Of a stretch of 64,000 bases of DNA, positions 41,833-54,525 are shown piece after piece. Position numbers and translations under genes: made by a program. Position 1 is the first letter of the stretch, and each line of letters begins with the position of its first letter. The DNA is from Poecilobothrus nobilitatus (Eukaryota > Arthropoda > Insecta > Diptera > Dolichopodidae), in contig OX352772.1 of the NCBI GenBank assembly GCA_947095535.1, forward strand, positions 378,337,643 through 378,401,642, read 5' to 3'. The notes under the pieces are model-generated. The model made no database searches. It worked only from the letters and a program-made list of their open reading frames with translations, and was not told the DNA's origin.

Positions 41833-43180
41833 ATAATAATTAATAACGATCTAAGTTACATATTTGACAGGTAATACAGAAATAAAACAATTTCAAAATA
41901 TTGAACGATATTGCAAAACGCAAAGTTAAATATTATTATTGACTAAATTAACCTTTTTGATATAAGGAAGGTATATATAGGTATATTGATATACCTATAT
42001 ATAGTTGTCATACAATCGTCATGTCATTTTTCATTTTTGCCCACTCAAGATCTATTATTACTATCCGGTCGGAAAATATTGATTTTTGTGATATTTTTTT
42101 TGTTTTTTACTTTTTTTAATATTGTTTTGTTGTAAATTAATTACTTTATTTTGTTTTATTAAATTTTATTTTAAATATATCATATTATTTAGTTAAAAAA
42201 TTATTTATATATTATTTGTATGTATTAATATATTTTTTTTTATTATTTTAGTTTAAGGCCTAGTCTTCAGGCGATACCACTTTAAAAATAATCGCCATAT
42301 CCCCTACCTCAAAGGAAAAGGCGAATAACTTATAATATTAATCCATTTGATTATAGTAATAAAAATTTTAAATAAGTTAACATAAATTAACTTCTTGTAA
42401 AAATAATTAAATAGTTTATTTTTTGCACTTAATTTTATATGCATTCTAAAAAATTTACAATATTTATTAAAGTAAATCGATATTGCAATAAAAATTAGTT
42501 TTCAACATTTTTTTTGCTCAGTAATGTACCAAATTAATGCTCTTTTAAAAAGTTTTTAAGAAACTTTTTTTTGTTGAAAAGTAGTTGGAAGACATTTTTG
42601 AAAATGCATATTTATGAATGAAAATTTAAAATTTTTAAAAATTTCTTTTTACTAAAAAACGTAAAAAAGATGGAACTTTAATGCTCCCTTAGGACGAAAT
42701 TAAAAAAAATCTGTAGTTTTTGTGTTATTTCCAGATTTCTAGGAGGACTACTATTTTTTCCCATAAGACTACGTGTATTTTTTTGAAAAAAAGCACTACT
42801 ATTTAGTTTTCCTCTCTCAATGTCCAGGCCTTCTAAAAATTAATGTAGGTTATGCACTGATGAATGAATGATATACAATACATACATATCTATAGTATAA
42901 ATTATCATATATGATATCATTGTCGCTTAGTATTAAATTGCATTATAGCGTATTTGGAAAAGTTTTGGATTAATAATTGTTATGTGGAAGGTTAGAATCT
43001 GCTTTTGAAGAATGTATAAACATATACTTTGAATATATGTACAACCCATAGTTCTAGAAATTAAAAATTCAGCCAAATTATTTTGAAATACTAAAAAATT
43101 AAAAAAATAATATTATAAGCAGAGTGACAGGCTATGAACATATTAAGGGTTCGTACTGATATCTATGAGTTGACAAAGGC
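40280..43180. repeat. Inverted repeat around the THAP relic (about 330-450-bp arms)
   Basis: 40280-40735 is inverted relative to 42850-43180, sharing CAGCCTGTCACTCTGCTTA, GAACTATGGGTTGTACATA and TTCTTCAAAAGCAGATT. Next to the right arm, 42560-42845 resembles the terminal arm of the first P-like element (31550-31815). The duplicate has lost most of the left arm. Confidence 0.75.
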
Positions 43181-43559
43181 AACTGTATTCTTCCTCGTTT
43201 TTATTTTATTTTTATTTAATTACCAAAACAAGGTACATACATATTTAAAAAAAAACGAAAAAGAACAGTGTAATGACATTGATATTGAAAAAATACATGA
43301 AATAAGTATTTTAGTTATGGAAACTAAAACTTGATGACATAATCAAAATATATTTTATATACTTAATGTATAATTATGAATATTTATATAAACATTATTA
43401 TGTAATTAAATTACAATGACTTTTTTTGTGAAAATTAATACAAAAAAATAATATTACATTTGAATAAATTTATGAAAAGTAAATTAAAGTCAGTAAAATT
43501 GAAAAAGTGTTGATGTAAAGTATTTTTAAAGGTTATTTCTGAAAATTGTTGAAGAATAG

Positions 43560-44129
43560 AGATAACTGATTTGATTGAATGTAATGTGTACAACATCTGT
43601 TTATCGGTTCATTTCTTCTGTATTCTGTACTGTGTTTATATTCCATTAAAAATTTCGTGCATCTTGTTTGTCTAACTCTATCATTATGTCTAAAAATTTG
43701 TAATTAAGAGATTGGATAGTAATATTATTTTTTAGAGTGTCAAAAGTAAAACACGATGAAAATATTTCTCTACGTGAGGTGAAGGGGAGCATGTTTAAGA
43801 ATTTAAGTCTTGTTGGGTAGCTAGGAAGATTTAAAAAGTCTGAAGTGTTATATTCGTTTCTTAATGCAAATAGAAGAAACTGTTTTTAAACTGACTCACT
43901 TTTATTAGAATGAACCTGAAAAGTTGGATCCCATATAATGCTATCGTATTCTAATATAGAACGAACTAGCAAAAAATATAGAGTTTATTATAATATAGAG
44001 TTTTATTTAAGCCATTTAAGCCAAATATAGAGTTTTATTTAAGCCATTAAATTTTTTTTAGCTCTTCTCTTAATGAAACCTAACATTTTATTTGTTCTTG
44101 AAATTAAGTGGTCATAGTGCATTAAACTT
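43560..44129 (-). pseudogene. LINE 3' fragment cut at the duplication junction
   Basis: The minus strand encodes FLLVRSILEYDSIIWDPTF and QFLLFALRN, the typical C-terminal region of Jockey/CR1-type reverse transcriptases. It ends exactly at the duplication junction. Same sequence as the right part of 50330-50893. Confidence 0.75.
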
Positions 44130-44131
44130 TC

Positions 44132-47100
44132 TTTGCGAAAATAGTATTTTAAAAAATTTTTCATAAAAAAATCAACATTTTGTTATGACCTCGACTGACG
44201 TTTTCATTCTTATAATCTTTAGTATATACATAATATATCGAAAGAATTGCCATTGTACAATTTATCTAAAAATCAAAACAATTTTTAAATAATAAAAAAG
44301 AAAGGATTGTAAAAAAGATATTTAGGTAGTTACAAATAATTCAAATTTACATAAAATAAAAAATTATTGACATCTTTATATTATATTTATTAAAAACGTA
44401 AATAAATTAATTTTAACTTTTTTAAATGAAAAAGTAAACATATTTTACCATTTATTTAAATATTTGATTGATTCTAACCGTAAATGGCACCATTTTTAGT
44501 AATTTTTATATATAAATGCAAAATTTTAAGTTTATACAAAAAATTAAAATTTTGACATTTTTATATTTATATATTTAAAGAAAAAAAATGTTTTTATTCT
44601 AAATCAAAAATAAAAATTATTAGTATTTCAATTCGATATATGTACCCAAAAAACGACATATATACCTAAAAAAAAATTATGTACAATAATTTTCATAAAT
44701 TTATTTTATAACCCGTACAAAAATTATCATTTTAAAGAAAATTTTGTAAATTATTTTAAAGAATTACACTATGGCAGTACCTTTCAAAAATGCGCTAGTA
44801 TTGGAAAATCATGGGGCCATTTAAATAAATATTATTTTCATAGAAAAATTTAAAATCAAAAATAAATAAAAAGAAAGGATATTTACCAAATGATTCCTTT
44901 CCCAAAGGAATCATTTGGGATAAAATTCAAAAAGATTGGAGCCGCGGTTTGGATTTAAATGCTTGGGTTACATGTTACATATATACATTGTCCGATTTTC
45001 GTAATTATAAGAAAATGAAAAAATGTTTGATCTAGTTTATTATACCCGTACGATAAGGATCGGGTATATTGAAATTGCTCCTCCGTTTGTAACACCTCGA
45101 AATAAGGTAGCTAGATATACCTTCATAGGTATGGATCGGATCAGAATCAAATTCTAATCGATTAAGCTTTGTCCGTTCGTCCGTCAGCAAGATAACTCAA
45201 AAGCTAAGAAAGCTAGAGTCTTAAAATTAACACAAAATATTCTTACATCAATTTGTAGGTTCCCAATTTTTTTTAGTTGAGATCCGACCAAAACTTCGGA
45301 TAGCTCTCGAAGAACTAACTTTTAGATCTCCACATTTTTTTTGAAATAGAGCCATGCAATTTTAAATGCTGGTAGATATCATAAAAATATTAATTTTATT
45401 ATTAACAACTTTTTTCTGTAGCCCCACCAGCTAAAGCTCCCCAAAGTTCGAAAAAGCTCTATATTTAAATTGTTATAACACAAGTTGTATACGGTATATC
45501 TTCATTTTGAAAGCGTTAAACGATTACTACTTTTATTAGCTTTAAAAGTATATATACAATAAATATATATTTGTGGAATACGGTGTCTTAATTTACCGTT
45601 ATGCGAAACTCAAATTTTGCAAAATCCTTTAACCCTTCTATCTTCTAAACGGTTTAAGTTGGAAACTTGAAATTAGAAGTTAGATTAGAAAAAATAAGTA
45701 TGAGTCATTTCAGAAATTTTTTTTGTATCACTTCCCGTTTAGGAGCTGTAAGGGGTCAAAAACTGAAAATTTCCTATTTTTAAACACCTGTAACTTGAAC
45801 ACCTGTTAAAATTTTTTTGAAGTAATACACAAAAATTCAACATTATACTCTTATTTCTGTTAACAACTTTTCTTAATAATATAGGGTTACCTTAAAATTG
45901 ATGAAAGTGTGATTTCATTTTTCTAAATTTTTCTAACAAATTTTTTTAACGTTTTTTTTGCATTTTTTTTAATCAAGTGATGTGATAGTACATAAATGTG
46001 TTTGTACAAATTGTAAATATTTTGTGAGAAAAAGCTTCGAAAAATGACATTTCATAAAGATTTTTTTGTTCTTTTCGGTTTTTGTTTTTGCTTCAGAAAA
46101 ATGCCGATTTTTAACAATTTTCTTTTCGAGTTTTCGATATGAAATATTTACCGAAACATGCCAAATTGTATATTAAAATAAAATTTGGAAATTTTTCTTT
46201 AACATACCAAAATTTCAGCTTTCAACTCAAATTTTCAACATATTTTCAACAAAATAAAATTTTCAGTTTTTTTCTAGCATTTCATATCGTCGCCATTTAA
46301 TACTCTCAAAAAATTATGAGAGTACTCAATTATAATAAATTAGTGAACATAACCTAATAATTTAAAAGCTTTCTAATAGATTGTACTGCAAATTTGGTAA
46401 ATATATTTTAGTTCAAACTAAGTTTTTATATTTTTAATTATATTAAAAAATTATAAAATTTATATAAAAATAAAGTTTTTTCTTTATGTCAATAAAAAAA
46501 TTAACTTTCAAATTATATGTTTCAGCAATATTTTGAAGAAAAGAAAAAAAGAAGTACCAGATTCTGGTAAAGCAATTTTCGTTTTTTTCTATACAGTCTA
46601 TAAAAAAAAAATTATTGTAAATAGAATATTCATGTACTTACATGAAATAGAATAATCTTTTTATGAATAAAATTTTACATTGCAATACTATTTGAAAAGT
46701 ATTAGAAAAAAATTAGGTAATATTTTATTTTAAATAACTCTAAATCTAAGTAAATTTTATTTTATGTAGTCATATTTTTGTAGAGTTAAATTTTTGAATT
46801 GAATTATTTATTTTTAAAAGATTTTATTGTATGAATGAATACCTATTTAAAAAAATTAATTCAATTATTTAGTGCCTAATATTGCCTTTTTTAATAATTT
46901 CCTTAAATAAAGGGGGTGGAAAATATTCGGTTAATGGGTGTAAATGCAATTATAACAATAGCACGATATCTGTAGCTACTTTTAAATTTCCGGATAAAGA
47001 GCCTTTGAGAAGCTTAAAAGAGCTTTGTACAAAGATCAGACTGGCAACCAACAGCTTATAAATAGTTCCATATGTAAATTGCATTTTTCAGAATCGTGTT

Positions 47101-50100
47101 TTAAATTAAATAATGATAAAAGTCCCCGTTTAATACCAGATGCAGTTCCAAGTATATTCACCAATTACTTGGTAAATTTAATAGAAACGAATGAGAAAAA
47201 CTTACGCGATGATAATATAATTTTAAATTTTTCTAATTTAGTTTTAAATGTTAGTAAAAAAATAAATTTAAAATACTAGAAATCATATAAAGGCCAAAAT
47301 AATATTATTTTATATATTTTACTAGAAAATAATTACTTTAAATGTGATTTTAAATTTATAACGAGGAAAAATACAGTTGCCTTTGTCAAGTCTTAGATAC
47401 CCGTACGAACCGTTAGTATGTTCACAGCCTGTCACTCTGCTTACAATATTATTTTTTTAATATTTTAATATTTTAAAATAATTTGGGTGAATTTTATAAT
47501 TTCTAGAACTATGGGTTGTACATATACATATTTAAACTATATGTTTATACAAAAGTATGTTTATATAAGTATGTATATATATCAATATCATATAAATAAA
47601 AATTCTTCAAGCAACCGTTATGTTGTTTATTTAATTACATTTTTTTGTACTACGCATTATATCTTCAACAATTTCAAATTATCGAGTAAAACAAAATGCA
47701 AAAAAATCGTTAAAGAAATTTGTTAGAAAATTTGAAAAAATCAAGTAACACTTTCGTCAATTATAAAGTAACCCTAAATTATTAAAAAAAGTTGTTAACA
47801 GAAATAAGAGTATAATGTTGAGGCTTTAATTTTTGTGTATTACTTCAAAAAAATTTTAACAGGTGTTCAAGTTACAGGTGTTTAAAATAGGAAATTTTCA
47901 GTTTTTGACCCCTTACAGCTCCTAAACGGGGAGTGATACAAAAAAAAATTCTGAAATGATTCATACTTATTTTTAAAAATCTAACTTCTGCCAAAATTTC
48001 AAGTTTCCAACTTAAACCGTTTAGAAGATAGAAGGGTTAAAGGATTTTGCAAAATTTGGTTTTCGCATAACGGTAAATTAAGACACCGTATTCCACAAAT
48101 ATATATTTATTGTATATATACTTTTAAAGCTAATAAAAGTAGTAATCGTTTAGCGTTTTCAAAATGAAGATATACCGTATACAACTTGTGTTATAACAAT
48201 TTAAATATAGAGCTTTTTTGAACCTTTGGGGAGCTGTAGCTCCGTAACGGGTGGGGCTACAAAAAAAAGTTATTAAAAATAAAATTATTATTTTTCTGAG
48301 ATCTATCAGCAGTTAAAATTTCTGATTAGCTCTATTTCAAAAAAAATGTGGAAAAGTTAGGTGTTCGAGAGCTACCTTAAGGTTTGGTCCAAACTCAACC
48401 AAAAAAAATAGGGAACCTACAAATTACTCCCAGAATATTTTGTGTAAATTTCAAGATTCTAGCTTTCTTAATTTTTGAGTTAGCGTGCTGACGGACAGAC
48501 GGACGGGCATGGCTCAAAAGTCTTAGAATTTTTTTCTGATCCGATCCATACTTTTGAAGGTATATCTAGCTCGCTTATTTCGAGGTGTTACAAACGGAGG
48601 AGTAATTATAATATACCCGATCCTATCGTACGGGTATAATAATAATTAATAACGATCTAAGTTACATATTTGACAGGTAATACAGAAATAAAACAATTTC
48701 AAAATATTGAACGATATTGCAAAACGCAAAGTTAAATATTATTATTGACTAAATTAACCTTTTTGATATAAGGAAGGTATATATAGGTATATTGATATAC
48801 CTATATATAGTTGTCATACAATCGTCATGTCATTTTTCATTTTTGCCCACTCAAGATCTATTATTACTATCCGGTCGGAAAATATTGATTTTTGTGATAT
48901 TTTTTTTGTTTTTTACTTTTTTTAATATTGTTTTGTTGTAAATTAATTACTTTATTTTGTTTTATTAAATTTTATTTTAAATATATCATATTATTTAGTT
49001 AAAAAATTATTTATATATTATTTGTATGTATTAATATATTTTTTTTTATTATTTTAGTTTAAGGCCTAGTCTTCAGGCGATACCACTTTAAAAATAATCG
49101 CCATATCCCCTACCTCAAAGGAAAAGGCGAATAACTTATAATATTAATCCATTTGATTATAGTAATAAAAATTTTAAATAAGTTAACATAAATTAACTTC
49201 TTGTAAAAATAATTAAATAGTTTATTTTTTGCACTTAATTTTATATGCATTCTAAAAAATTTACAATATTTATTAAAGTAAATCGATATTGCAATAAAAA
49301 TTAGTTTTCAACATTTTTTTTGCTCAGTAATGTACCAAATTAATGCTCTTTTAAAAAGTTTTTAAGAAACTTTTTTTTGTTGAAAAGTAGTTGGAAGACA
49401 TTTTTGAAAATGCATATTTATGAATGAAAATTTAAAATTTTTAAAAATTTCTTTTTACTAAAAAACGTAAAAAAGATGAAACTTTAATGCTCCCTTAGGA
49501 CGAAATTAAAAAAAATCTGTAGTTTTTGTGTTATTTCCAGATTTCTAGGAGGACTACTATTTTTTCCCATAAGACTACGTGTATTTTTTTGAAAAAAAGC
49601 ACTACTATTTAGTTTTCCTCTCTCAATGTCCAGGCCTTCTAAAAATTAATGTAGGTTATGCACTGATGAATGAATGATATACAATACATACATATCTATA
49701 GTATAAATTATCATATATGATATCATTGTCGCTTAGTATTAAATTGCATTATAGCGTATTTGGAAAAGTTTTGGATTAATAATTGTTATGTGGAAGGTTA
49801 GAATCTGCTTTTGAAGAATGTATAAACATATACTTTGAATATATGTACAACCCATAGTTCTAGAAATTAAAAATTCAGCCAAATTATTTTGAAATACTAA
49901 AAAATTAAAAAAATAATATTATAAGCAAAGTGACAGGCTATGAACATATTAAGGGTTCGTACTGGTATCTATGAGTTGACAAAGGCAACTGTATTCTTCC
50001 TCGTTTTTATTTTATTTTTATTTAATTACCAAAACAAGGTACATACATATTTAAAAAAAAAACGAAAAAGAACAGTGTAATGACATTGATATTGAAAAAA

Positions 50101-50893
50101 TACATGAAATAAGTATTTTAGTTATGGAAACTAAAACTTGATGACATAATCAAAATATATTTTATATACTTAATGTATAATTATGAATATTTATATAAAC
50201 ATTATTATGTAATTAAATTACAATGACTTTTTTTGTGAAAATTAATACAAAAAAATAATATTACATTTGAATAAATTTATGAAAAGTAAATTAAAGTCAG
50301 TAAAATTGAAAAAGTGTTGATGTAAAGTATTTTTAAAGGTTATTTCTGAAAATTGTTGAAGAATAGAGATAACTGATTTGATTGAATGTAATGTGTACAA
50401 CATCTGTTTATCGGTTCATTTCTTCTGTATTCTGTACTGTGTTTATATTCCATTAAAAATTTCGTGCATCTTGTTTGTCTAACTCTATCATTATGTCTAA
50501 AAATTTGTAATTAAGAGATTGGATAGTAATATTATATTTTAGAGTGTCAAAAGTAAAACACGATGAAAATATTTCTCTACGTGAGGTGAAGGGGAACATG
50601 TTTAAGAATTTAAGTCTTGTTGGGTAGCTAGGAAGATTTAAAAAGTCTGAAGTGTTATATTCGTTTCTTAATGCAAATAGAAGAAACTGTTTTTAAACTG
50701 ACTCACTTTTATTAGAATGAACCTGAAAAGTTGGATCCCATATAATGCTATCGTATTCTAATATAGAACGAACTAGCAAAAAATATAGAGTTTTTGTCAT
50801 AGCTAAGCCACTAAATTTTTTTTAGCTCTTCTCTTAATGAAACCTAACATTTTATTTGTTCTTGAAATTAAGTGGTCATAGTGCATTAAACTT
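44132..50893 (+). repeat. Tandem segmental duplication, copy 2 (about 6.76 kb)
   Basis: Direct-repeat partner of 37036-44129. At its right edge the LINE continues without interruption, so this copy holds the original right boundary. Confidence 0.92.
46916..47279 (+). pseudogene. THAP-domain relic of a P-like transposase (copy 2)
   Basis: Duplicate of the relic at 39820-40183, with the same loss of start codon and the same frame change. The closing THAP motif here reads AVPSIF, whereas copy 1 has AVPSKF, a single coding difference. Confidence 0.82.
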
Positions 50894-51810
50894 AATTTTA
50901 TTATCAAGAATTCCGAAATCAGTAATACTAAACACCTTTTCGAGTATTAGATTATCTATTTTGTAGTCGTACACTAAAGAAGAACGTTTACGCGTAAAAC
51001 TGATTAGCTTACATTTCTGTATATTGAGCTCTAATTTGTTGGTTGTGCACCAATCATGTAATGATGTTAAGCTTGATTGAAGTAAAGTAGCCTTAAATGG
51101 CTACCTTGTGGTACACCAGAAGTAACCTCGATTATATTGGACAATATACCTTGAAATTTAACGTTTTGGGTCCTTTCTGATAAATAAGAGTTAAGCCATG
51201 CAAGAAAAGAACCTGAGATACAAAGAGATGTAGTAATTTACACGATCGAAGACCTTGCTAAAATCAGTGTAAATTGCATCAACTTGATATCCTTTCTCCA
51301 TTTTATTCAGGATTTCAGATGTGTATAACATAACAACACTCATGTGGAAAACACCATTCGAAAGCGATTTGTCTAAAATAAAATGAAGAGGAGAAATTAG
51401 ATATTGAGCACAGTTATATAAGAAGAGTGAAGGGATTAAGTCAAGTCTAGCACCCTTCTTTATGTCAAGGTTCGTAAAAGCTTCAAAAATGTCACTTTTG
51501 GAAAGATACAGATCTGTGATTAACAAATTTGAGCTATTAAATAAAGAAGTAGTAGAGATATCGAATTGTTCTTTTGGACGGTAAACTTTTGGAAAACTGT
51601 CGGGAAAAAAGTTACAAATTGTTTTTTGGCAAGAAGAAAAAGTATTGTTCTTGGACATTGAATTAGGTTAGCCGAATATTTTTCGTTTTATGTTGACAAA
51701 TTCGAAAAATTTGTTGGGATCACTACTTAATTTGTTGCCTATACTATTGACATAATTTTCGTAGGCTGTATGAGCTTTCAGTTTGAATTCATTTGCAAGT
51801 AGCTTCCCAA
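50330..51810 (-). pseudogene. Jockey/CR1-like LINE reverse transcriptase, decayed
   Basis: On the minus strand 51660-51810 gives LKAYKAYENYVNSIG. 51191-51658 gives the RT entry region and YTDFSKVFDRVNY, the RT motif with the first catalytic Asp. 50930-51060 gives KCKLISFTRKR and DYKIDNLILEKV. 50340-50850 gives the LEYDSIIWDP C-terminal region. The segment expected to hold the YADD catalytic motif is missing between about 51,190 and 51,080, and stops interrupt the rest. No poly-A tail or target duplication was defined. Confidence 0.8.
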
Positions 51811-52181
51811 GTAGAAATTTCTGATAAAATAGACACAAGAACGAAACATTTCTAATTATTTCTAAGAATGTGTCGACATTATTACGACACCATGTGTGAA
51901 GTAAAAAGTTTCGAAGACGTTCCGTAACGTAACTACGTGTTAAAATCGTTAAAAAAAATAGTTTTCAACACTATTATAATAATTTACGTTACTGAAACAT
52001 TTTTACTTATTTGAAAACAATGTGACAAAATGTAATTTAGTTCCGTAACAGTGGCGAACATTAATGTATTAAACTGTTACTACACTTTTACTACACTTAC
52101 TGTTACCGCACTTTTTTACTACACTACACTGTTACTATACTTTATTTTTTTTACAAAAAAAATGACACATAGTTTCAAAAG
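51811..52181. other. Spacer, no gene recognised
   Basis: Contains short GTTACTACAC-like tandem words near 52,070-52,140. Confidence 0.5.
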
Positions 52182-52359
52182 ATTTTTTTTTTAATGCACA
52201 TAACAGGACAGGAAACTACACAGCCTTTCCTATTCAGACGTGGCTGTAAATGCCGTAAGGGGGAATAACTCTTACGGCGTGTGTAAGATTCGAACCCACA
52301 CTCCCTCGGTGCTTACAGCGTATTTTATACGCTCTTACCCATTAGGCCACCGAGACCCC
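52182..52359 (-). mobile_element. tRNA-derived SINE, copy 2
   Basis: The minus strand begins GGTCTCGGTGGCCTAATGGG (A-box-like TGGCCTAATGG), has GTGTGGGTTCGAATCTTAC (B-box-like) and the family body, and ends in an A run. It is flanked by a direct duplication AAAAGATTTTT (52177 onward and 52360-52370), as expected for LINE-driven insertion. Confidence 0.88.
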
Positions 52360-52445
52360 AAAAGATTTTTTATTTTAATATTATAATGTAAAATAGTCTT
52401 TTATTCTAGTGTTTATTATAATTATAGTTATTACATAATTATTAT

Positions 52446-52630
52446 TTTTTTTTTTAATGCATTTTTCTGCCACATAAATGTGGACAGGAAATTACACAGT
52501 CTTTCCTATTCAGGCGTGACTGTAAATGTCGTAAGGGGGAATAACTCTACGACGTGTGGGATTCGAACCCACACTCCCTCGGTGCTTACAGCGTATTTTA
52601 TACGCTCTTACCCACTAGGCCGCCGAGGCC
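52446..52630 (-). mobile_element. tRNA-derived SINE, copy 3
   Basis: The minus strand begins GGCCTCGGCGGCCTAGTGGG and has GGTTCGAATCCCACACG, the body with GGAAAGACTGTGTAATTTCC, and an A-rich end. It is the best-preserved tRNA-like head of the three copies. Confidence 0.88.
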
Positions 52631-52633
52631 TCG

Positions 52634-52705
52634 ATTATATAATTATATTATATATATAGTTATTATATAATTATATTATATATATAGTTATTATATAATT
52701 ATAAT
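52634..52705. repeat. TATA-rich minisatellite
   Basis: About three copies of a unit TATATAGTTATTATATAATTA abutting the LTR element. Confidence 0.8.
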
Positions 52706-52711
52706 TACAAG

Positions 52712-53385
52712 TGTAGTATGCATGGGAAACCTAAAAATATAACTATACTTCACATTAGTAATAACTAAATTCAAAACATTACTTGAATATCCAGTTTCAG
52801 CCGACAGTCCACTCATCCATCATTATTTTTTTCTTATAGCCTTATAGCTATAATAATTTAATAATTCTATTATACTACATCAAAGAGTAAACATTTTGTT
52901 TACCTTTGCTTTGTTTTCTTTTAGTTAATGATCAATTGTCAAAATCTTCAGTTTTGACAATATAATTACTAATCAGTAGTTTTCAAACATTGTAATTTCA
53001 GTACATTCTATTAGTATAATTTGCAATTTGATTTCAAGCTTGTTTTAATTCGATTTATGATTCGATTCTTTTTTTAAACTAGAAAGTTCGCGAATTATCT
53101 CCAATTTAAATTTAATCAATCATTATATTATGTAATAAGTACGTTATATTAAAAAACCACTAATTTTGTTAGTATAAATAAAGCCTCGAAATTCATTTTG
53201 GAAAGGTACATTGAAAAGAAGATAAGCTAAGTGGAAAGTAAATAGTAAAATAAATATTCTGAAAAGTAATTAATTTAAAGAAAAGAAGAATTGTATTTTT
53301 TTTAATTTTAATTTATATTTAATAAATAGTATAATTGACATTTTAATTTAACAAAGTTTTTTTTTATTTTGGAAATTATAATACA
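52712..53385 (+). repeat. 5' LTR of retrotransposon copy 1
   Basis: TG...CA ends. It differs from the 3' LTR (56302-56981) by scattered substitutions and small indels, indicating some age. Confidence 0.9.
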
Positions 53386-53507
53386 TGGTGTCAGAAGAAA
53401 ACTACTACCTAATATAAAATTATAATACATAATATACTATACTGTAATATACAAATATTCAATACGACATAAAATCTACAAATGTGGAAGTTACAAGTGG
53501 TAATTGT

Positions 53508-54522
53508 ATGGAGGAGTTGTCCAAATTAACAATTAAGCAACTGCAAGGATAATCTGGATAACAACTTACCTACAAAGTATAACTTAAAAATAAATTTGGT
53601 AGAAAGATTATAACAATTTTACCTGACAAAAGGATTGAGCAAAGAGAGCATATCCAAACTGTTTGCACCTCCCAGTGACGATTGCAACGATAGTAGTGAC
53701 AGTGATAGTGAAGACTCCGTATTAAAAATACCTAATGAAGACAACAATTCATTTCAACAAGTCAATAATTTCATTTTTAGGGATGTGGAAGACTCTCTAG
53801 AAAAATTTAATAGCGAGACAGGAAAAAATTATGAATCATGGATTAAAGAGTTCGAACAAATAGCGGAGGTATGTGGATGGAACAACATCCAGAAGTATTT
53901 ATATTCAAGAAGATTGCTGCAAGGAGCTGTTAAATTAGCAGTTGAAGCAAATACTGGCATTGCTTCCTTCGATAAGTTGAAAACTTTTCTAAAAACCGAA
54001 TTTGAAAAAAAAAAACGATCCAGCATTGAAATTCACAGGATGTTGGAAAAAAGAAAAAGAAGCCAACTGAAAGCCAACTAGAATATTTGTACGAAATGCA
54101 ATAGCGAATAAAGGCAATGTGGACGAGGGGTCATTGATTGCGTACATTGTCAATGGTATTAATGGCAGTGTAAGCAACAAAACTGTACTATACGAAGCCA
54201 GAACTATAAGTGATTTAAAAAAAATTTATAGCTTACAAGAATATAAAGGATACCCAAACGCTAAGCCAAAATCCAACAAGAAATTTTAATGCGAGTAATC
54301 AATAAAAAGGCAGATGTAAAAATTGTGGAGCATTGTCACACATATCCGAAAATTGTCCTGATAAAAATAAAGGAAAAAGATGCTTCTGAAAATAAAGATA
54401 AAAGCTGCAACCAATTTCGATATAAAACGCCGCAATGTCCTAATAGATCATCCAACACTAATAAGAGCATCGCCAGCACAAGCAAAAATGTTCGAAGGAT
54501 AAATCAAGAAAATTAAGTTCCA
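53508..54522 (+). pseudogene. gag: gag of the LTR retrotransposon (copy 1)
   Basis: The likely start is ATG 53508 (MEELSKLTIKQLQG), which begins a segment resembling a SAP-type helix-turn-helix but is broken by a frameshift within 15 codons. The main frame (53635-54081, no ATG) has an acidic Ser/Asp stretch and a capsid-like region with YESWIKEFEQIAEVCGW and KYLYSRRLLQGAVKLAVEA. A CCHC zinc knuckle is read in a third frame at 54315-54356 (C-x2-C-x4-H-x4-C). A second knuckle is eroded. Gag would form the particle core; this copy cannot. Confidence 0.85.
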
Positions 54523-54525
54523 GTG

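Larger units (their letters stand above)
37036..44129 (+). repeat. Tandem segmental duplication, copy 1 (about 7.09 kb)
   Basis: From TTTGCGAAAATAG at 37036 this block recurs at 44132-50893 with only sporadic differences. Copy 1 has about 300 bp (around 40,456-40,757) that copy 2 lacks, and a small local expansion at 43,980-44,050. The junction at 44130-44131 shows two filler bases between CATTAAACTT (LINE side) and TTTGCGAAA. Confidence 0.92.

Noticed and set aside
43134..43334. 66-codon frame starting at the end of an inverted repeat
   Set aside because: The start lies in repeat sequence, the residues are hydrophobic low-complexity, and the duplicate copy breaks the frame.
52283..52359. 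Possible functional tRNA gene
   Set aside because: A-box and B-box-like words are present, but the body continues into a conserved SINE tail with an A run and a target duplication; the anticodon arm is not well formed.
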